NCBI RefSeq assembly: GCF_000956535.1
Contig: NZ_JYIY01000078.1
Coordinates: 62,001-126,000, forward strand
DNA length: 64,000 nt
Direction: 5' to 3'
Origin: Microbacterium ginsengisoli
Lineage (GTDB): Bacteria > Actinomycetota > Actinomycetes > Actinomycetales > Microbacteriaceae
Below are positions 1-7,592 of this stretch, piece by piece. The notes beneath the pieces were generated by a model. That model saw nothing but the letters and a program-made list of their open reading frames with translations, made no database searches and had not been told where the DNA came from. Both the position numbers and the translations under genes were made by a program. Position 1 is the stretch's first letter; every line of letters begins with the position of its first letter.

Positions 1-2
1 CG

Positions 3-290
3 TCGACCGCCTTCACCGACGCGCTCGCGGTGCCGCACGCGATCGGGATGACCGCGGCCCACACGGCGATCGCCGTCGGCATCGCCGACCCGTCGATCCC
101 GTGGGGCGACGCCCGCGTGCAGGTGGTGGCGCTCGTCGCCTTCTCGGAGAACGACCGTGCGGCGTTCCAGACGGTCTTCGAGCAGTTCGTCGAGGTGTTC
201 AACGAGCGCGAATCGGCGCAACGCATCGTGCGCCGCGCGACGAGTCTGCCGTCGTTCCTCGACGAGCTCGTCGCCGTCATCGACGGCTGA
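3..290 (+). CDS. PTS EIIA type-2 domain protein, C-terminal end (5' truncated)
   Basis: Only the last ~95 residues are in the window; the frame is open from base 3 and no start codon is needed. The segment A-V-P-H-A-I-G matches the active-site histidine region of fructose/mannitol-type PTS IIA domains, where the His accepts phosphate from HPr. It is followed by the usual strand pattern (VQVVALVAFSE) and a helical tail ending SFLDELVAVI. Such domains occur as stand-alone IIA proteins, as part of fructose permeases, or at the C-terminus of BglG/MtlR-type transcription regulators; the missing 5' part would decide. The gene is convergent with the acetyltransferase that follows, with only 15 bases between the stop codons. 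Confidence 0.7.
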   Translation, partial: STAFTDALAVPHAIGMTAAHTAIAVGIADPSIPWGDARVQVVALVAFSENDRAAFQTVFEQFVEVFNERESAQRIVRRATSLPSFLDELVAVIDG

Positions 291-305
291 TCCGCCGATC
301 CCGCG

Positions 306-893
306 TCAGGCCCGGATGAGCCTCTCGTCGAGCCCGCGCCGCACCGCGGGCCACTCGTGCGCGAGGATCGAGTAGACCACGGTGTCCCGCAGTGAGCCGT
401 CGGGCATGATGCGGTGGCTGCGCAGCACGCCGTCGAGCTTCGCGCCGAGCCGCTCGATGGCGGCCCGTGACTGCCGATTGTGCCAGTGGGTGCGCAGCTC
501 GACCGCGACGGCATCGCAGGTCTCGAAGGCGTGGGCGAGCAGCAGGCGCTTCGCGGCCGTGTTCACGGCGCTGCGCTGGGCGGAGAGTCCGAGCCAGGTG
601 TGTCCGATCTCGACTCGACGGTTCTCCTGGTCGATGTTGCAGAACGTCGTTTCGCCGACGACCTCGCCGTCGCTCTCGCGCACGACGACCCACGGATTCA
701 TGCCGCCGGCGGCATGAAGGCCCTCGCGCATCGCGATGTCGGCATCGACGGCGGCGTCGCTCGTCGGCACGCTCGTGTACCAGGCGTGGTCGAGACCGGA
801 TGCCGCGGCGCGGAGCCGCGCTGCATGTGCGGCCGTCAGCGGCTCCAGGCGGACCCAGTCGTTGGCGAGGACGAGCGGTGCGGCGAACTCCAT
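306..893 (-). CDS. GNAT family N-acetyltransferase (RimJ/RimL-like)
   Basis: 195 residues, the usual size of RimJ/RimL-type acetyltransferases. The N-terminus (LVLANDWVRLEPLTAAHAARL) is the typical first strand and helix. The central part (WVVVRESDGEVVGETTFCNID, then VEIGHTWLGLSAQRSAVNT) matches the acetyl-CoA-binding motif A region, and HNRQSRAAIERLGAK matches the conserved C-terminal N-x-x-S-x-x-x-x-x-x-x-x-G-F/A-x segment. It should transfer an acetyl group from acetyl-CoA to an amine; the substrate (protein N-terminus, small molecule or antibiotic) cannot be read from sequence. It is transcribed alone. A TAGGCT hexamer ends 6 nt before the ATG, so the mRNA is probably leaderless, which fixes the start. 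Confidence 0.85.
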   Translation of the reverse strand: MEFAAPLVLANDWVRLEPLTAAHAARLRAAASGLDHAWYTSVPTSDAAVDADIAMREGLHAAGGMNPWVVVRESDGEVVGETTFCNIDQENRRVEIGHTWLGLSAQRSAVNTAAKRLLLAHAFETCDAVAVELRTHWHNRQSRAAIERLGAKLDGVLRSHRIMPDGSLRDTVVYSILAHEWPAVRRGLDERLIRA

Positions 894-899
894 GCCCCG

Positions 900-905
900 A
901 GCCTA
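900..905 (-). promoter_or_regulatory. -10 hexamer TAGGCT for the GNAT gene (leaderless)
   Basis: On the minus strand TAGGCT is followed by six bases and then the ATG at 893. This spacing puts the transcription start at or next to the A of the start codon. No Shine-Dalgarno is present in the six-base gap. Confidence 0.6.
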
Positions 906-932
906 GGGGCGCCGGGCGGCGGGACGTGTGGG

Positions 933-2615
933 TCAGCTCCGATCGGACAGCAGACGGCGGGCCCCGTCCCGCAGTCGTTCGAGCCGCGCGTCGGCGTCGG
1001 AGGCGCTGTCGCCGCGCACGTCGAGGTAGAGCTTGAGCTTCGGCTCGGTGCCCGACGGGCGCACGATCAGTCGGGTCTCTCCCTCGAGCCAGTAGCGCAG
1101 CACGTCGCCGGGGGGGAGGTCTCCGTGACCCGTCGCGAGGTCGTCGACACGCTCGACGGCGAACCCGCCGACCTCGGTCGGGGGAGCCTCTCGCAGCGAC
1201 CCCATGAGGCGGGGGATCACGGCGAGGTCGTCGACCCGCACCGAGACCTGACCGCTCGCGACGTGGCCGACCTCCTCGGCGAGCTCGGCGAGCAGGTCGG
1301 AGAGGGTGGCGCCGCGTTCGCGGGCCTCTGCAACCAGGCCGAGGATCGCCACGGCGGCCGAGATGCCGTCCTTGTCTCGCACCGTCTCGGGGTTCACGAG
1401 ATAGCCGAGGGCCTCCTCGAACCCGTAGACGATGCCGGGCGCGCGGGAGATCCACTTGAACCCGGTGAGGGTCGCGTGGAAGCCGAGGCCATGGCGCTCC
1501 GCGATCGTCGAGAGCGCCGGCGACGACACCAGTGAGCACGCCAGTGACGCACCCGCGACCGGGTGGGCGGCGGCGAGCCGTGCGGCGCGCAGCCCCAGCA
1601 GCAGACCCGTCTCGTTGCCGGTCAGGCGGCGCCAGCCGCCGGGGGCGGCGGCATCCGGGATCGCGACCGCGAGCCTGTCGGCGTCGGGGTCGTTCGCGAT
1701 GACGAGCTCCGCGCCGGCGGTGCGCGCCGTCGCGAAGGCGAGGTCCATCGCTCCCGGCTCCTCGGGGTTGGGGAACGCCACCGTCGGGAAGGCGCCGTCG
1801 GGGTGGAGCTGCTCGTCGACCGTGACCGGCAGCGGGTAGCCGGCCGTGCGCAGGATCGCGGCTGTCGTCTCCCAGCCGACTCCGTGCAGTGCCGTGTAGA
1901 CCCACCGCAGGCCGGCGGCGCCGGCGGGGGCGGGCGCGACGGCCGCCGTGGCGGCGACGTAGGCGGCCACGACCGCCTCGTCGGCGATCTCGTAGTCCTG
2001 GGAGCGGGGCAGCGCGTCGACGCGCTCGTCATCGGCGACCCGGGTGATCTGCGCCGCGATCTCGGCGTCGCTCGGCGGCACGATCTGCGCGCCGTCGTCG
2101 GCGCCGCCGAGGTAGACCTTGTAGCCGTTGTCGTTCGGCGGATTGTGGCTGGCCGTCACCATCACGCCGGCGTCGGCGCCGAGGTGGCGCACGGCGAAGG
2201 CGAGCACGGGGGTCGGCAGCAGGCGGGGGAGGAGGATCGCGTGCAGACCCTGACCGGCGATGAGCTCGGCCGAGTCGCGGGCGAACACATCGGAGTTGCG
2301 CCGACCGTCGTAGCCGATCACGACGGTCGGGGTGTGGCCGGGCCGGGCCGAGGCCGCGAGGTACCGCGCGAGGCCGGTTGCGGCCTGCGCGACGAGCACC
2401 CGGTTCATGCGCTGCGGGCCCGCGCCGAGCTCTCCGCGCAGCCCTGCGGTGCCGAAGGCGAGGCGTCCCGAGAACCGCTCGCGCAGGGCGAGCACAGAGG
2501 CGTGATCGGATGCCGCGGCCCCCGCGATGAGCGCATCGAGCTCGGCGGCGGTGAGGGGGTCCGGATCCTGCGCGACCCAGGCGCGGGCGCGGACGAGAAG
2601 GTCGTCGTCGCTCAC
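933..2615 (-). CDS. Phospho-sugar mutase (phosphomannomutase/phosphoglucomutase)
   Basis: 560 residues, as expected for the bacterial alpha-D-phosphohexomutase branch that includes actinobacterial PmmB. All four signatures are visible: the substrate loop TAGLRGELGAGP (~57-68), the catalytic phosphoserine loop TASHNPPNDNGYK (~154-166), the Mg-binding loop DPDADR (~309-314) and the C-terminal phosphate-binding loop RPSGTEPKLK (~520-529). It interconverts hexose 1- and 6-phosphates and could supply glucose-1-P for RmlA or mannose-1-P downstream of ManA. Alternatively it acts on (deoxy)ribose-1-phosphate released by the phosphorylase encoded just upstream. Its start overlaps that gene's stop by four bases (ATGA), so the two are translationally coupled. 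Substrate preference cannot be decided here. Confidence 0.9.
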   Translation of the reverse strand: MSDDDLLVRARAWVAQDPDPLTAAELDALIAGAAASDHASVLALRERFSGRLAFGTAGLRGELGAGPQRMNRVLVAQAATGLARYLAASARPGHTPTVVIGYDGRRNSDVFARDSAELIAGQGLHAILLPRLLPTPVLAFAVRHLGADAGVMVTASHNPPNDNGYKVYLGGADDGAQIVPPSDAEIAAQITRVADDERVDALPRSQDYEIADEAVVAAYVAATAAVAPAPAGAAGLRWVYTALHGVGWETTAAILRTAGYPLPVTVDEQLHPDGAFPTVAFPNPEEPGAMDLAFATARTAGAELVIANDPDADRLAVAIPDAAAPGGWRRLTGNETGLLLGLRAARLAAAHPVAGASLACSLVSSPALSTIAERHGLGFHATLTGFKWISRAPGIVYGFEEALGYLVNPETVRDKDGISAAVAILGLVAEARERGATLSDLLAELAEEVGHVASGQVSVRVDDLAVIPRLMGSLREAPPTEVGGFAVERVDDLATGHGDLPPGDVLRYWLEGETRLIVRPSGTEPKLKLYLDVRGDSASDADARLERLRDGARRLLSDRS

Positions 2616-3442
2616 ATCGCCTCGATCACACGGGCCAGGAGCGCGGAGATGACCGGCTCGGCGAGCTGGCCCGCCTCGATGACCTCGGCGTGGCTGAGCG
2701 GGCTGGTCTGGATGCCCGCGGCGAGGTTGGTGATGAGAGACATCCCGAGGATCTCCATGCCAGCCTGGCGGGCCGCGATCGCCTCGAGGGCTGTCGACAT
2801 GCCGACGATGTGGCCGCCGATCGCCTTGGCCATCTGCACCTCGGCGGGCGTCTCGTACTGCGGCCCGCGGAACTGGCAGTAGACGCCCTCGTCGAGGGTC
2901 GGGTCGATCGTGCGGGCGAGATCGCGCAGGCGTCGCGAGTAGAGGTCGGTGAGATCGATGAACGTCGCGCCCTCGAGCGGCGAGGCCGCCGTGAGGTTGA
3001 TGTGGTCGCTGACGAGCACCGGCTGCCCGGGAGTCCAGGCCTCTCGGATCCCGCCGGCGCCGTTGGTGAGCACCATGATGCGGGCTCCGGTGGCGGCAGC
3101 GGTGCGTACGCTGTGCACGACGCGGCGGGTGCCGTGCCCCTCGTAGAAGTGCGTGCGCGCGCCGATGACGAGCACGCGCTTTCCGGTCGGGGTCAGGATG
3201 CTGCGCAGCGTGCCGACGTGACCCTCGAGCGCGGGCTTGCTGAAGCCTGTCACCTCGGTGGCGGGGATCGTCGCGACCGTCTCACCGAGGAGGTCGGCGG
3301 CCTTGCCCCATCCGCTCCCGAGCGTCACCGCGATGTCGTGCGTTGCGACGCCGCTGAGGCGGGCGATGTCGGCGGCGGCGGTGGCGGCGACCTCGAACGG
3401 GTCGGCGGCGGGGTCATCGAGGGGGTGGGCGGTGTGCGTCAT
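2612..3442 (-). CDS. Purine-nucleoside phosphorylase (trimeric PNP family)
   Basis: 276 residues, the standard length of trimeric PNP. Family motifs in order: LGSGWG (phosphate loop, ~42-47), GFSKPALEGHVG (~66-77), the GARTHFYEG motif, LTNGAGGI and the base-binding segment MSTALEAIAARQAGMEILGMSLITNLAAG. It cleaves (deoxy)inosine and (deoxy)guanosine with phosphate to the free base and pentose-1-phosphate, in the cytoplasm, for purine salvage. It heads a two-gene operon with the phosphohexomutase, a pairing also known in mycobacteria. The start is supported by TAGAGT ending six bases upstream. Confidence 0.93.
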   Translation of the reverse strand: MTHTAHPLDDPAADPFEVAATAAADIARLSGVATHDIAVTLGSGWGKAADLLGETVATIPATEVTGFSKPALEGHVGTLRSILTPTGKRVLVIGARTHFYEGHGTRRVVHSVRTAAATGARIMVLTNGAGGIREAWTPGQPVLVSDHINLTAASPLEGATFIDLTDLYSRRLRDLARTIDPTLDEGVYCQFRGPQYETPAEVQMAKAIGGHIVGMSTALEAIAARQAGMEILGMSLITNLAAGIQTSPLSHAEVIEAGQLAEPVISALLARVIEAM

Positions 3443-3448
3443 CCCCTC

Positions 3449-3454
3449 ACTCTA
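3449..3454 (-). promoter_or_regulatory. -10 hexamer TAGAGT for the PNP operon (leaderless)
   Basis: TAGAGT on the minus strand, then GAGGGG, then ATG at 3442. The six-base spacing is the same as in many other genes of this window. The GAGGGG between could also act as a weak ribosome site if transcription started further up. Confidence 0.55.
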
Positions 3455-3512
3455 GGAACACCGCTCGGACGGGGCCAGTCGGTCCCGGTTCGCTGCGCGC
3501 GACGAGACGCAC

Positions 3513-3518
3513 CAGAAT
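3513..3518 (+). promoter_or_regulatory. Possible -10 hexamer CAGAAT for lpdA
   Basis: CAGAAT is followed by GGAGGC and the ATG at 3525. The hexamer has the AxxxT core of the -10 element but a C in the first position. GGAGG may instead be a ribosome site, but its distance to the ATG is too short to be ideal. Confidence 0.35.
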
Positions 3519-3524
3519 GGAGGC

Positions 3525-4976
3525 ATGTCGACGAGCTTCGATAACGCCCAGCGGGTCGCGATCATCGGAGGCGGACCCGGCGGCTACGAGGCGGCCCTGG
3601 CCGCCGCCCAACTCGGGGCCGAGGTGACCCTCGTCGAGCGTGCGGGCGTCGGCGGCTCGGCCGTCATCACCGACGTGGTGCCGTCGAAGAGCCTGATCGC
3701 CACGGCCGATGCCGCCGTCGCCATCGCGGGTGCGAGCGACCTGGGCGTGCAGCTGTTCGCGCGCGACGCCAAGGGCACGCCGCTCACCCCCGAGATCGCC
3801 ATCAACCTGGCCGCGGTCAACAAGCGGCTGCTCGCTCTCGCCCGCCAGCAGTCCGACGACATGCGCTCGTCGCTGGTCGAGGCGGGCGTGCGCATCATCT
3901 CCGGCCACGGCCGGCTCGACGGCCCGGGAGCCGTCGTCGTCTCGACCGGGCCGCAGGGCACCGCCTTCGACCGGGTCGAGGCCGACACCCTCGTCGTCTC
4001 GGTGGGCGCCTCGCCCCGGCAGCTGCCGCACGCCAAGCCCGACGGCGAGCGCATCCTCACGTGGACACAGCTCTACGACATGGCGACCCTTCCCGAGCAC
4101 CTCATCGTGGTCGGGTCGGGTGTCACGGGCGCCGAGTTCGCCTCCGCCTACATGAACCTCGGGGCGAAGGTCACCCTCGTCTCGAGCCGCGACCAGGTGC
4201 TCCCGGGTGAGGACCCCGACGCGGCCGCCGTGCTCGAGAAGGTCTTCCGCCGCGGGGGGATGACCCTCCTCGCCAAGGCGCGCGCCGACCGTGTGGAACG
4301 CACCGACGACGGCGTGCGCGTGCTCCTCGCCGACGGCCGCGAGATCGTCGGCAGCCATTGCCTCATGGCGGTCGGTTCGATCCCCAACACCCACGACATC
4401 GGTCTCGCCGAGGCGGGCGTCGAGCTGACCGACTCCGGTCACATCCGGGTGAACCGGGTCTCGCGCACATCGGTGCCGAACATCTACGCGGCCGGAGACT
4501 GCACGACGCTCATGCCGCTCGCGTCGGTCGCGTCGATGCAGGGTCGCACCGCGGTCTTCCACGCGCTCGGCGACGTCGTCATCCCGCTCGAGTCCCGCCG
4601 CATCACCGCGAACATCTTCACCGCGCCCGAGATCGCGACGATCGGCTGGCAGGAGAAGGACATCGCCGCCGGTCTCATCAACGGCGTCGTGCACAAGCTT
4701 CCGCTCGCGGCCAACGCCCGCGCCAAGATGATGGGCATCAAGGACGGCTTCGTGAAGGTGATCGCCCGCGAGGGCAGCGGCACGGTCATCGGCGGCGTGA
4801 TCGTCGGTCCCCGCGCCTCCGACCTCATCTACCCGCTCGCGATCGCCGTCGAGCGCCGCCTCACCGTCGACCAGATGTCGCGCGTGTTCGCGGTGTTCCC
4901 CTCGCTGACCGGCTCCATACAGGACGCCGTGCGCGCGATGCACGGCGTCGAGCGCTCCAGCGGCGACGAGAACTGA
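3525..4976 (+). CDS. lpdA: NAD(P)H-quinone dehydrogenase, LpdA type (disulfide-less flavoprotein)
   Basis: 483 residues of the two-dinucleotide-domain flavoprotein fold. FAD-binding IIGGGPGGYEAALAAAQLG lies near residue 9, the NAD-binding VVGSGVTGAEFASAYMNLG near 195, and the second FAD motif NIYAAGDCT near 324. The position of the redox-active C-x4-C of dihydrolipoamide dehydrogenase reads GVGGSAVITDVVPSKSL, with no cysteine. The C-terminal His-Pro of the catalytic base is FPS (VFAVFPSLTGSI). It therefore cannot reduce lipoamide by the usual route. This matches the actinobacterial LpdA branch (M. tuberculosis Rv3303c), characterised as an NAD(P)H-quinone reductase linked to oxidative stress resistance. 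It stands alone between a divergent and a convergent gene. Confidence 0.88.
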   Translation: MSTSFDNAQRVAIIGGGPGGYEAALAAAQLGAEVTLVERAGVGGSAVITDVVPSKSLIATADAAVAIAGASDLGVQLFARDAKGTPLTPEIAINLAAVNKRLLALARQQSDDMRSSLVEAGVRIISGHGRLDGPGAVVVSTGPQGTAFDRVEADTLVVSVGASPRQLPHAKPDGERILTWTQLYDMATLPEHLIVVGSGVTGAEFASAYMNLGAKVTLVSSRDQVLPGEDPDAAAVLEKVFRRGGMTLLAKARADRVERTDDGVRVLLADGREIVGSHCLMAVGSIPNTHDIGLAEAGVELTDSGHIRVNRVSRTSVPNIYAAGDCTTLMPLASVASMQGRTAVFHALGDVVIPLESRRITANIFTAPEIATIGWQEKDIAAGLINGVVHKLPLAANARAKMMGIKDGFVKVIAREGSGTVIGGVIVGPRASDLIYPLAIAVERRLTVDQMSRVFAVFPSLTGSIQDAVRAMHGVERSSGDEN

Positions 4977-4983
4977 CGAACGA

Positions 4984-5028
4984 CGAGGCCGCGGCATCCT
5001 GATCGGCTGATCGGATGCCGCGGCCTCG
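4984..5028. terminator. Bidirectional hairpin between convergent lpdA and carboxylase genes
   Basis: A perfect 16-bp inverted repeat (4984-4999 with 5013-5028) around a 13-base loop, seven bases after the lpdA stop and nine before the stop of the opposing gene. Each arm contains one copy of the window's abundant word GGATGCCGCGG. There is no T-run on either side, so it would be a GC-rich, U-tract-less terminator. Confidence 0.7.
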
Positions 5029-5037
5029 CCGTGTGCG

Positions 5038-6804
5038 TCAGGAGATCGTGAGCAGCTGGTGGCCGGCCGACACGGTCGTGCCGGGATCGGCGTTGATCGC
5101 GCCGATGACACCGTCCTTGTGGGCCTGGATGGGCTGCTCCATCTTCATGGCCTCGAGAACCACGACGAGGTCGCCCTTGACGACCTGCTGACCCTCTTCG
5201 ACGGCGATCTTCACGACCGTCGCCTGCATCGGCGACTTGACCGCGTCGCCCGAGGCGCCCGCGGTGGCGGACGTCTGGTGCGAGCGGCGCGACGAGGGCA
5301 CGGCGGCGGGGCGGCCGACCTGGGCCGGGGAGCCGGCGATGCGATCGGGCAGACTCACCTCGAGTCGCTTGCCGCCGACCTCGACGACGACGGTGTGTCG
5401 CGTCTCGGCGGGCGCGGGGTCGGCGAGCTCGCCGTCCCACGGGGCGATGTCGTTGTCGAACTCGGTCTCGATCCAGCGCGTGAACACGCCGAACTCGCCG
5501 TTCTCGGCGGTGAAGGCGGGGTCGCGCACGACCTTGCGATGGAAGGGGAGCACCGTCGGGAGCCCCGCGACCTCGAACTCGTCGAGGGCGCGGCGGGCGC
5601 GCTCGAGCGCCTCCTGACGGTCGCGACCGGTGACGATGATCTTCGCGAGCAGCGAGTCGAACGCGCCCGAGACGGTGTCGCCGGCGGTGACGCCGGAGTC
5701 GAGCCGGGTGCCCGGCCCGCCGAACGTCTTGAACACCTTGATGGGGCCGGGCTGGGGGAGGAAGGCGCGGCCCGGGTCCTCGCCGTTGATGCGGAACTCG
5801 AAGGAGTGGCCGACCGGCTCCGGGTCGCCGTAGCCGAGCAGCTCGCCCTCGGCGATGCGGAACTGCTCGCGCACGAGGTCGATGCCGGTCACCTCTTCGG
5901 AGACCGGGTGCTCGACCTGCAGGCGGGTGTTCACCTCGAGGAAGGAGATGGTGCCGTCGGCGCCGATGAGGAACTCGCAGGTGCCGGCGCCGATGTAGCC
6001 GACCTCCTTCAGGATCGCCTTCGACGCGCTGTAGAGCGTCTCGCGCTGAGCCTCGGTGAGGAACGGCGCCGGGGCCTCCTCGACGAGCTTCTGGTGGCGG
6101 CGCTGCAGCGAGCAGTCGCGGGTGGAGACGACGACGACCGTGCCGGCGCCGTCGGCGAGGCACTGGGTCTCGACGTGGCGCGGCTTGTCGAGGTACTTCT
6201 CGACGAAGCACTCGCCGCGGCCGAACGCGGCGACGGCCTCTCGGGTGGCGGACTCGAACAGCTCGGCGACCTCGTCGAGCTCGCGGGCGACCTTCAGGCC
6301 GCGGCCGCCGCCGCCGTAGGCGGCCTTGATCGCGATCGGAAGACCCACCTGCTCGGCGAACGCGATGACCTCCGACGCGTCGGCGACGGGCCCGGGGGTA
6401 CCGGGGGCGAGGGGGGCGCCGACCTTCTCGGCGACGTGTCGCGCCGTCACCTTGTCGCCGAGGGCCTCGATGGCGTCGGGCGAGGGGCCGATCCACACGA
6501 GGCCGGCGTCGAGGACGGCGCGGGCGAACTCGGCGTTCTCGGCGAGGAAGCCGTAGCCGGGGTGCACGGCGTCGGCGCCGGAGCGCCGGGCGATCGAGAG
6601 GATCTTCTCGATGGAGAGGTAGGTCTCGGCGCTCGTGGCGCCGTCGAGGGCGTATGCCTCGTCGGCGAGCCGCACGTGGAGGGCGTCGCGGTCCTGGTCG
6701 GCGTAGACCGCCACCGAGGACCTGCCGCTGTCGCGCGCCGCGCGGATGATGCGGACGGCGATCTCACCGCGATTGGCAACGAGGACCTTGGCGATTCGAG
6801 GCAT
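5038..6804 (-). CDS. Acyl-CoA carboxylase alpha subunit (biotin carboxylase + biotin carboxyl carrier)
   Basis: 588 residues, matching actinobacterial AccA3/BccA. An N-terminal biotin carboxylase domain ([18 protein letters not shown], residues ~6-23) is followed by the ATP-grasp glycine loop [11 protein letters not shown] (~160-170), the catalytic region [20 protein letters not shown] (~287-306) and the C-terminal carrier domain with the biotin-accepting lysine in EAMKMEQP (~548-555). It carboxylates its own biotin with bicarbonate and ATP and passes CO2 to a carboxyltransferase beta subunit, presumably the one at 12.3-13.9 kb, to make malonyl- or methylmalonyl-CoA for lipid synthesis. It follows maf by 78 bases. 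TAGGCT seven bases before the ATG gives it its own leaderless promoter. Confidence 0.95.
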   Translation of the reverse strand: MPRIAKVLVANRGEIAVRIIRAARDSGRSSVAVYADQDRDALHVRLADEAYALDGATSAETYLSIEKILSIARRSGADAVHPGYGFLAENAEFARAVLDAGLVWIGPSPDAIEALGDKVTARHVAEKVGAPLAPGTPGPVADASEVIAFAEQVGLPIAIKAAYGGGGRGLKVARELDEVAELFESATREAVAAFGRGECFVEKYLDKPRHVETQCLADGAGTVVVVSTRDCSLQRRHQKLVEEAPAPFLTEAQRETLYSASKAILKEVGYIGAGTCEFLIGADGTISFLEVNTRLQVEHPVSEEVTGIDLVREQFRIAEGELLGYGDPEPVGHSFEFRINGEDPGRAFLPQPGPIKVFKTFGGPGTRLDSGVTAGDTVSGAFDSLLAKIIVTGRDRQEALERARRALDEFEVAGLPTVLPFHRKVVRDPAFTAENGEFGVFTRWIETEFDNDIAPWDGELADPAPAETRHTVVVEVGGKRLEVSLPDRIAGSPAQVGRPAAVPSSRRSHQTSATAGASGDAVKSPMQATVVKIAVEEGQQVVKGDLVVVLEAMKMEQPIQAHKDGVIGAINADPGTTVSAGHQLLTIS

Positions 6805-6811
6805 GAGTGCC

Positions 6812-6817
6812 AGCCTA
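6812..6817 (-). promoter_or_regulatory. -10 hexamer TAGGCT for the carboxylase alpha gene (leaderless)
   Basis: Minus-strand TAGGCT, seven bases, then ATG at 6804. It lies in the short gap behind maf, so the alpha subunit can be expressed separately from maf. Confidence 0.6.
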
Positions 6818-6882
6818 CCGACGGATTCCCGGCGGAATTTGACCGTCCCTCACAAGAACTCGGCGGAAGCGTGTGCGGATGT

Positions 6883-7530
6883 CTACGAATCCACCCACAG
6901 CGACGTCCAGTCGACTCCCAGCCGACGCACCAGCGAGCGCAGGGTGGGGAGCGACATCCCGACCACCGTCGAGGGGTCGCCGTCGATGTGGGAGATGAAG
7001 GCGGCGGCCCGCGCGTCGAGGGTGAACGCACCCGCGACGAGCAGTGGTTCGCCCGTCGCGACGTAGGCCGCGATCTCGTCGTCGTCGACGTCGGCGGCGA
7101 AGGTGACGGATGCCGCGGCCACCGCGTGCTCCTCGCGGTGACCGCCGTCGGGGGTCAGCCGGAACACGCTGTGACCGGAGTGCAGCACCCCGGTGCGGCC
7201 GCGCATCTGCTCCCATCGGGCCGTCGCCGCCTCGGCGGTGTAGGGCTTCCCGAGGATCTCGTCACCGAGCGCGAACATCGAGTCGCCGCCGATGACGATG
7301 CCGTCGAACGCGGGGTCGTCGGCGCGCACGGCGGCCGCGACATCCGCCGCCTTCCGTCGGGCCAGCAGCAGCACGTGCTCGTCGGGGGAGAGCGTGCGCC
7401 CCTCGGATGCCTCGACCGCCGCGACGACCGCTTCCTCGTCGACCTGCGGGGCGCGGGTCTCGGGGTCGATGCCGGTCTGGTGCAGCAGCATGAGGCGGGC
7501 GGGAGAGGTGGAGGCGAGCACGACGCGCAT
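6883..7530 (-). CDS. maf: Maf family nucleotide pyrophosphatase
   Basis: With the ATG at 7530 the protein has 215 residues and begins MRVVLASTSPARLMLL, the exact family N-terminus. A start eight codons further up would add an atypical extension and lie upstream of the likely -10 element. Other Maf features are PQVDEEAV, the RRKA helix, the catalytic aspartate in IGGDSMFALGDEILGKP, and ARWEQMRGRTGVLHSG. Maf proteins hydrolyse non-canonical or modified nucleoside triphosphates (house cleaning), and some are linked to septum control. It lies next to acyl-CoA carboxylase genes, as in mycobacteria. Confidence 0.9.
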   Translation of the reverse strand: MRVVLASTSPARLMLLHQTGIDPETRAPQVDEEAVVAAVEASEGRTLSPDEHVLLLARRKAADVAAAVRADDPAFDGIVIGGDSMFALGDEILGKPYTAEAATARWEQMRGRTGVLHSGHSVFRLTPDGGHREEHAVAAASVTFAADVDDDEIAAYVATGEPLLVAGAFTLDARAAAFISHIDGDPSTVVGMSLPTLRSLVRRLGVDWTSLWVDS

Positions 7531-7537
7531 GCGCACC

Positions 7538-7543
7538 ACGGTA
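7538..7543 (-). promoter_or_regulatory. -10 hexamer TACCGT for maf (leaderless)
   Basis: Minus-strand TACCGT, seven bases, then the ATG at 7530. This placement supports the shorter Maf start. Confidence 0.5.
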
Positions 7544-7580
7544 GCCCGCGGCATCCGCCGCGCGGAGCGCCCCGGTGTGG

Positions 7581-7586
7581 GAGGCT
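7581..7586 (+). promoter_or_regulatory. Possible -10 hexamer GAGGCT for the RNA methyltransferase gene
   Basis: GAGGCT ends six bases before the ATG at 7593, the same spacing as the TAGGCT elements elsewhere but with G in place of the first T. The divergent gap to maf holds both promoters. Confidence 0.3.
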
Positions 7587-7592
7587 CGGGGG

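Noticed and set aside
277-1905. 542-codon open frame on the minus strand overlapping the acetyltransferase and mutase genes
   Set aside because: It is an Arg/Pro/Gly-rich shadow of the mutase gene in another frame, a usual effect of high G+C; no domain is visible.
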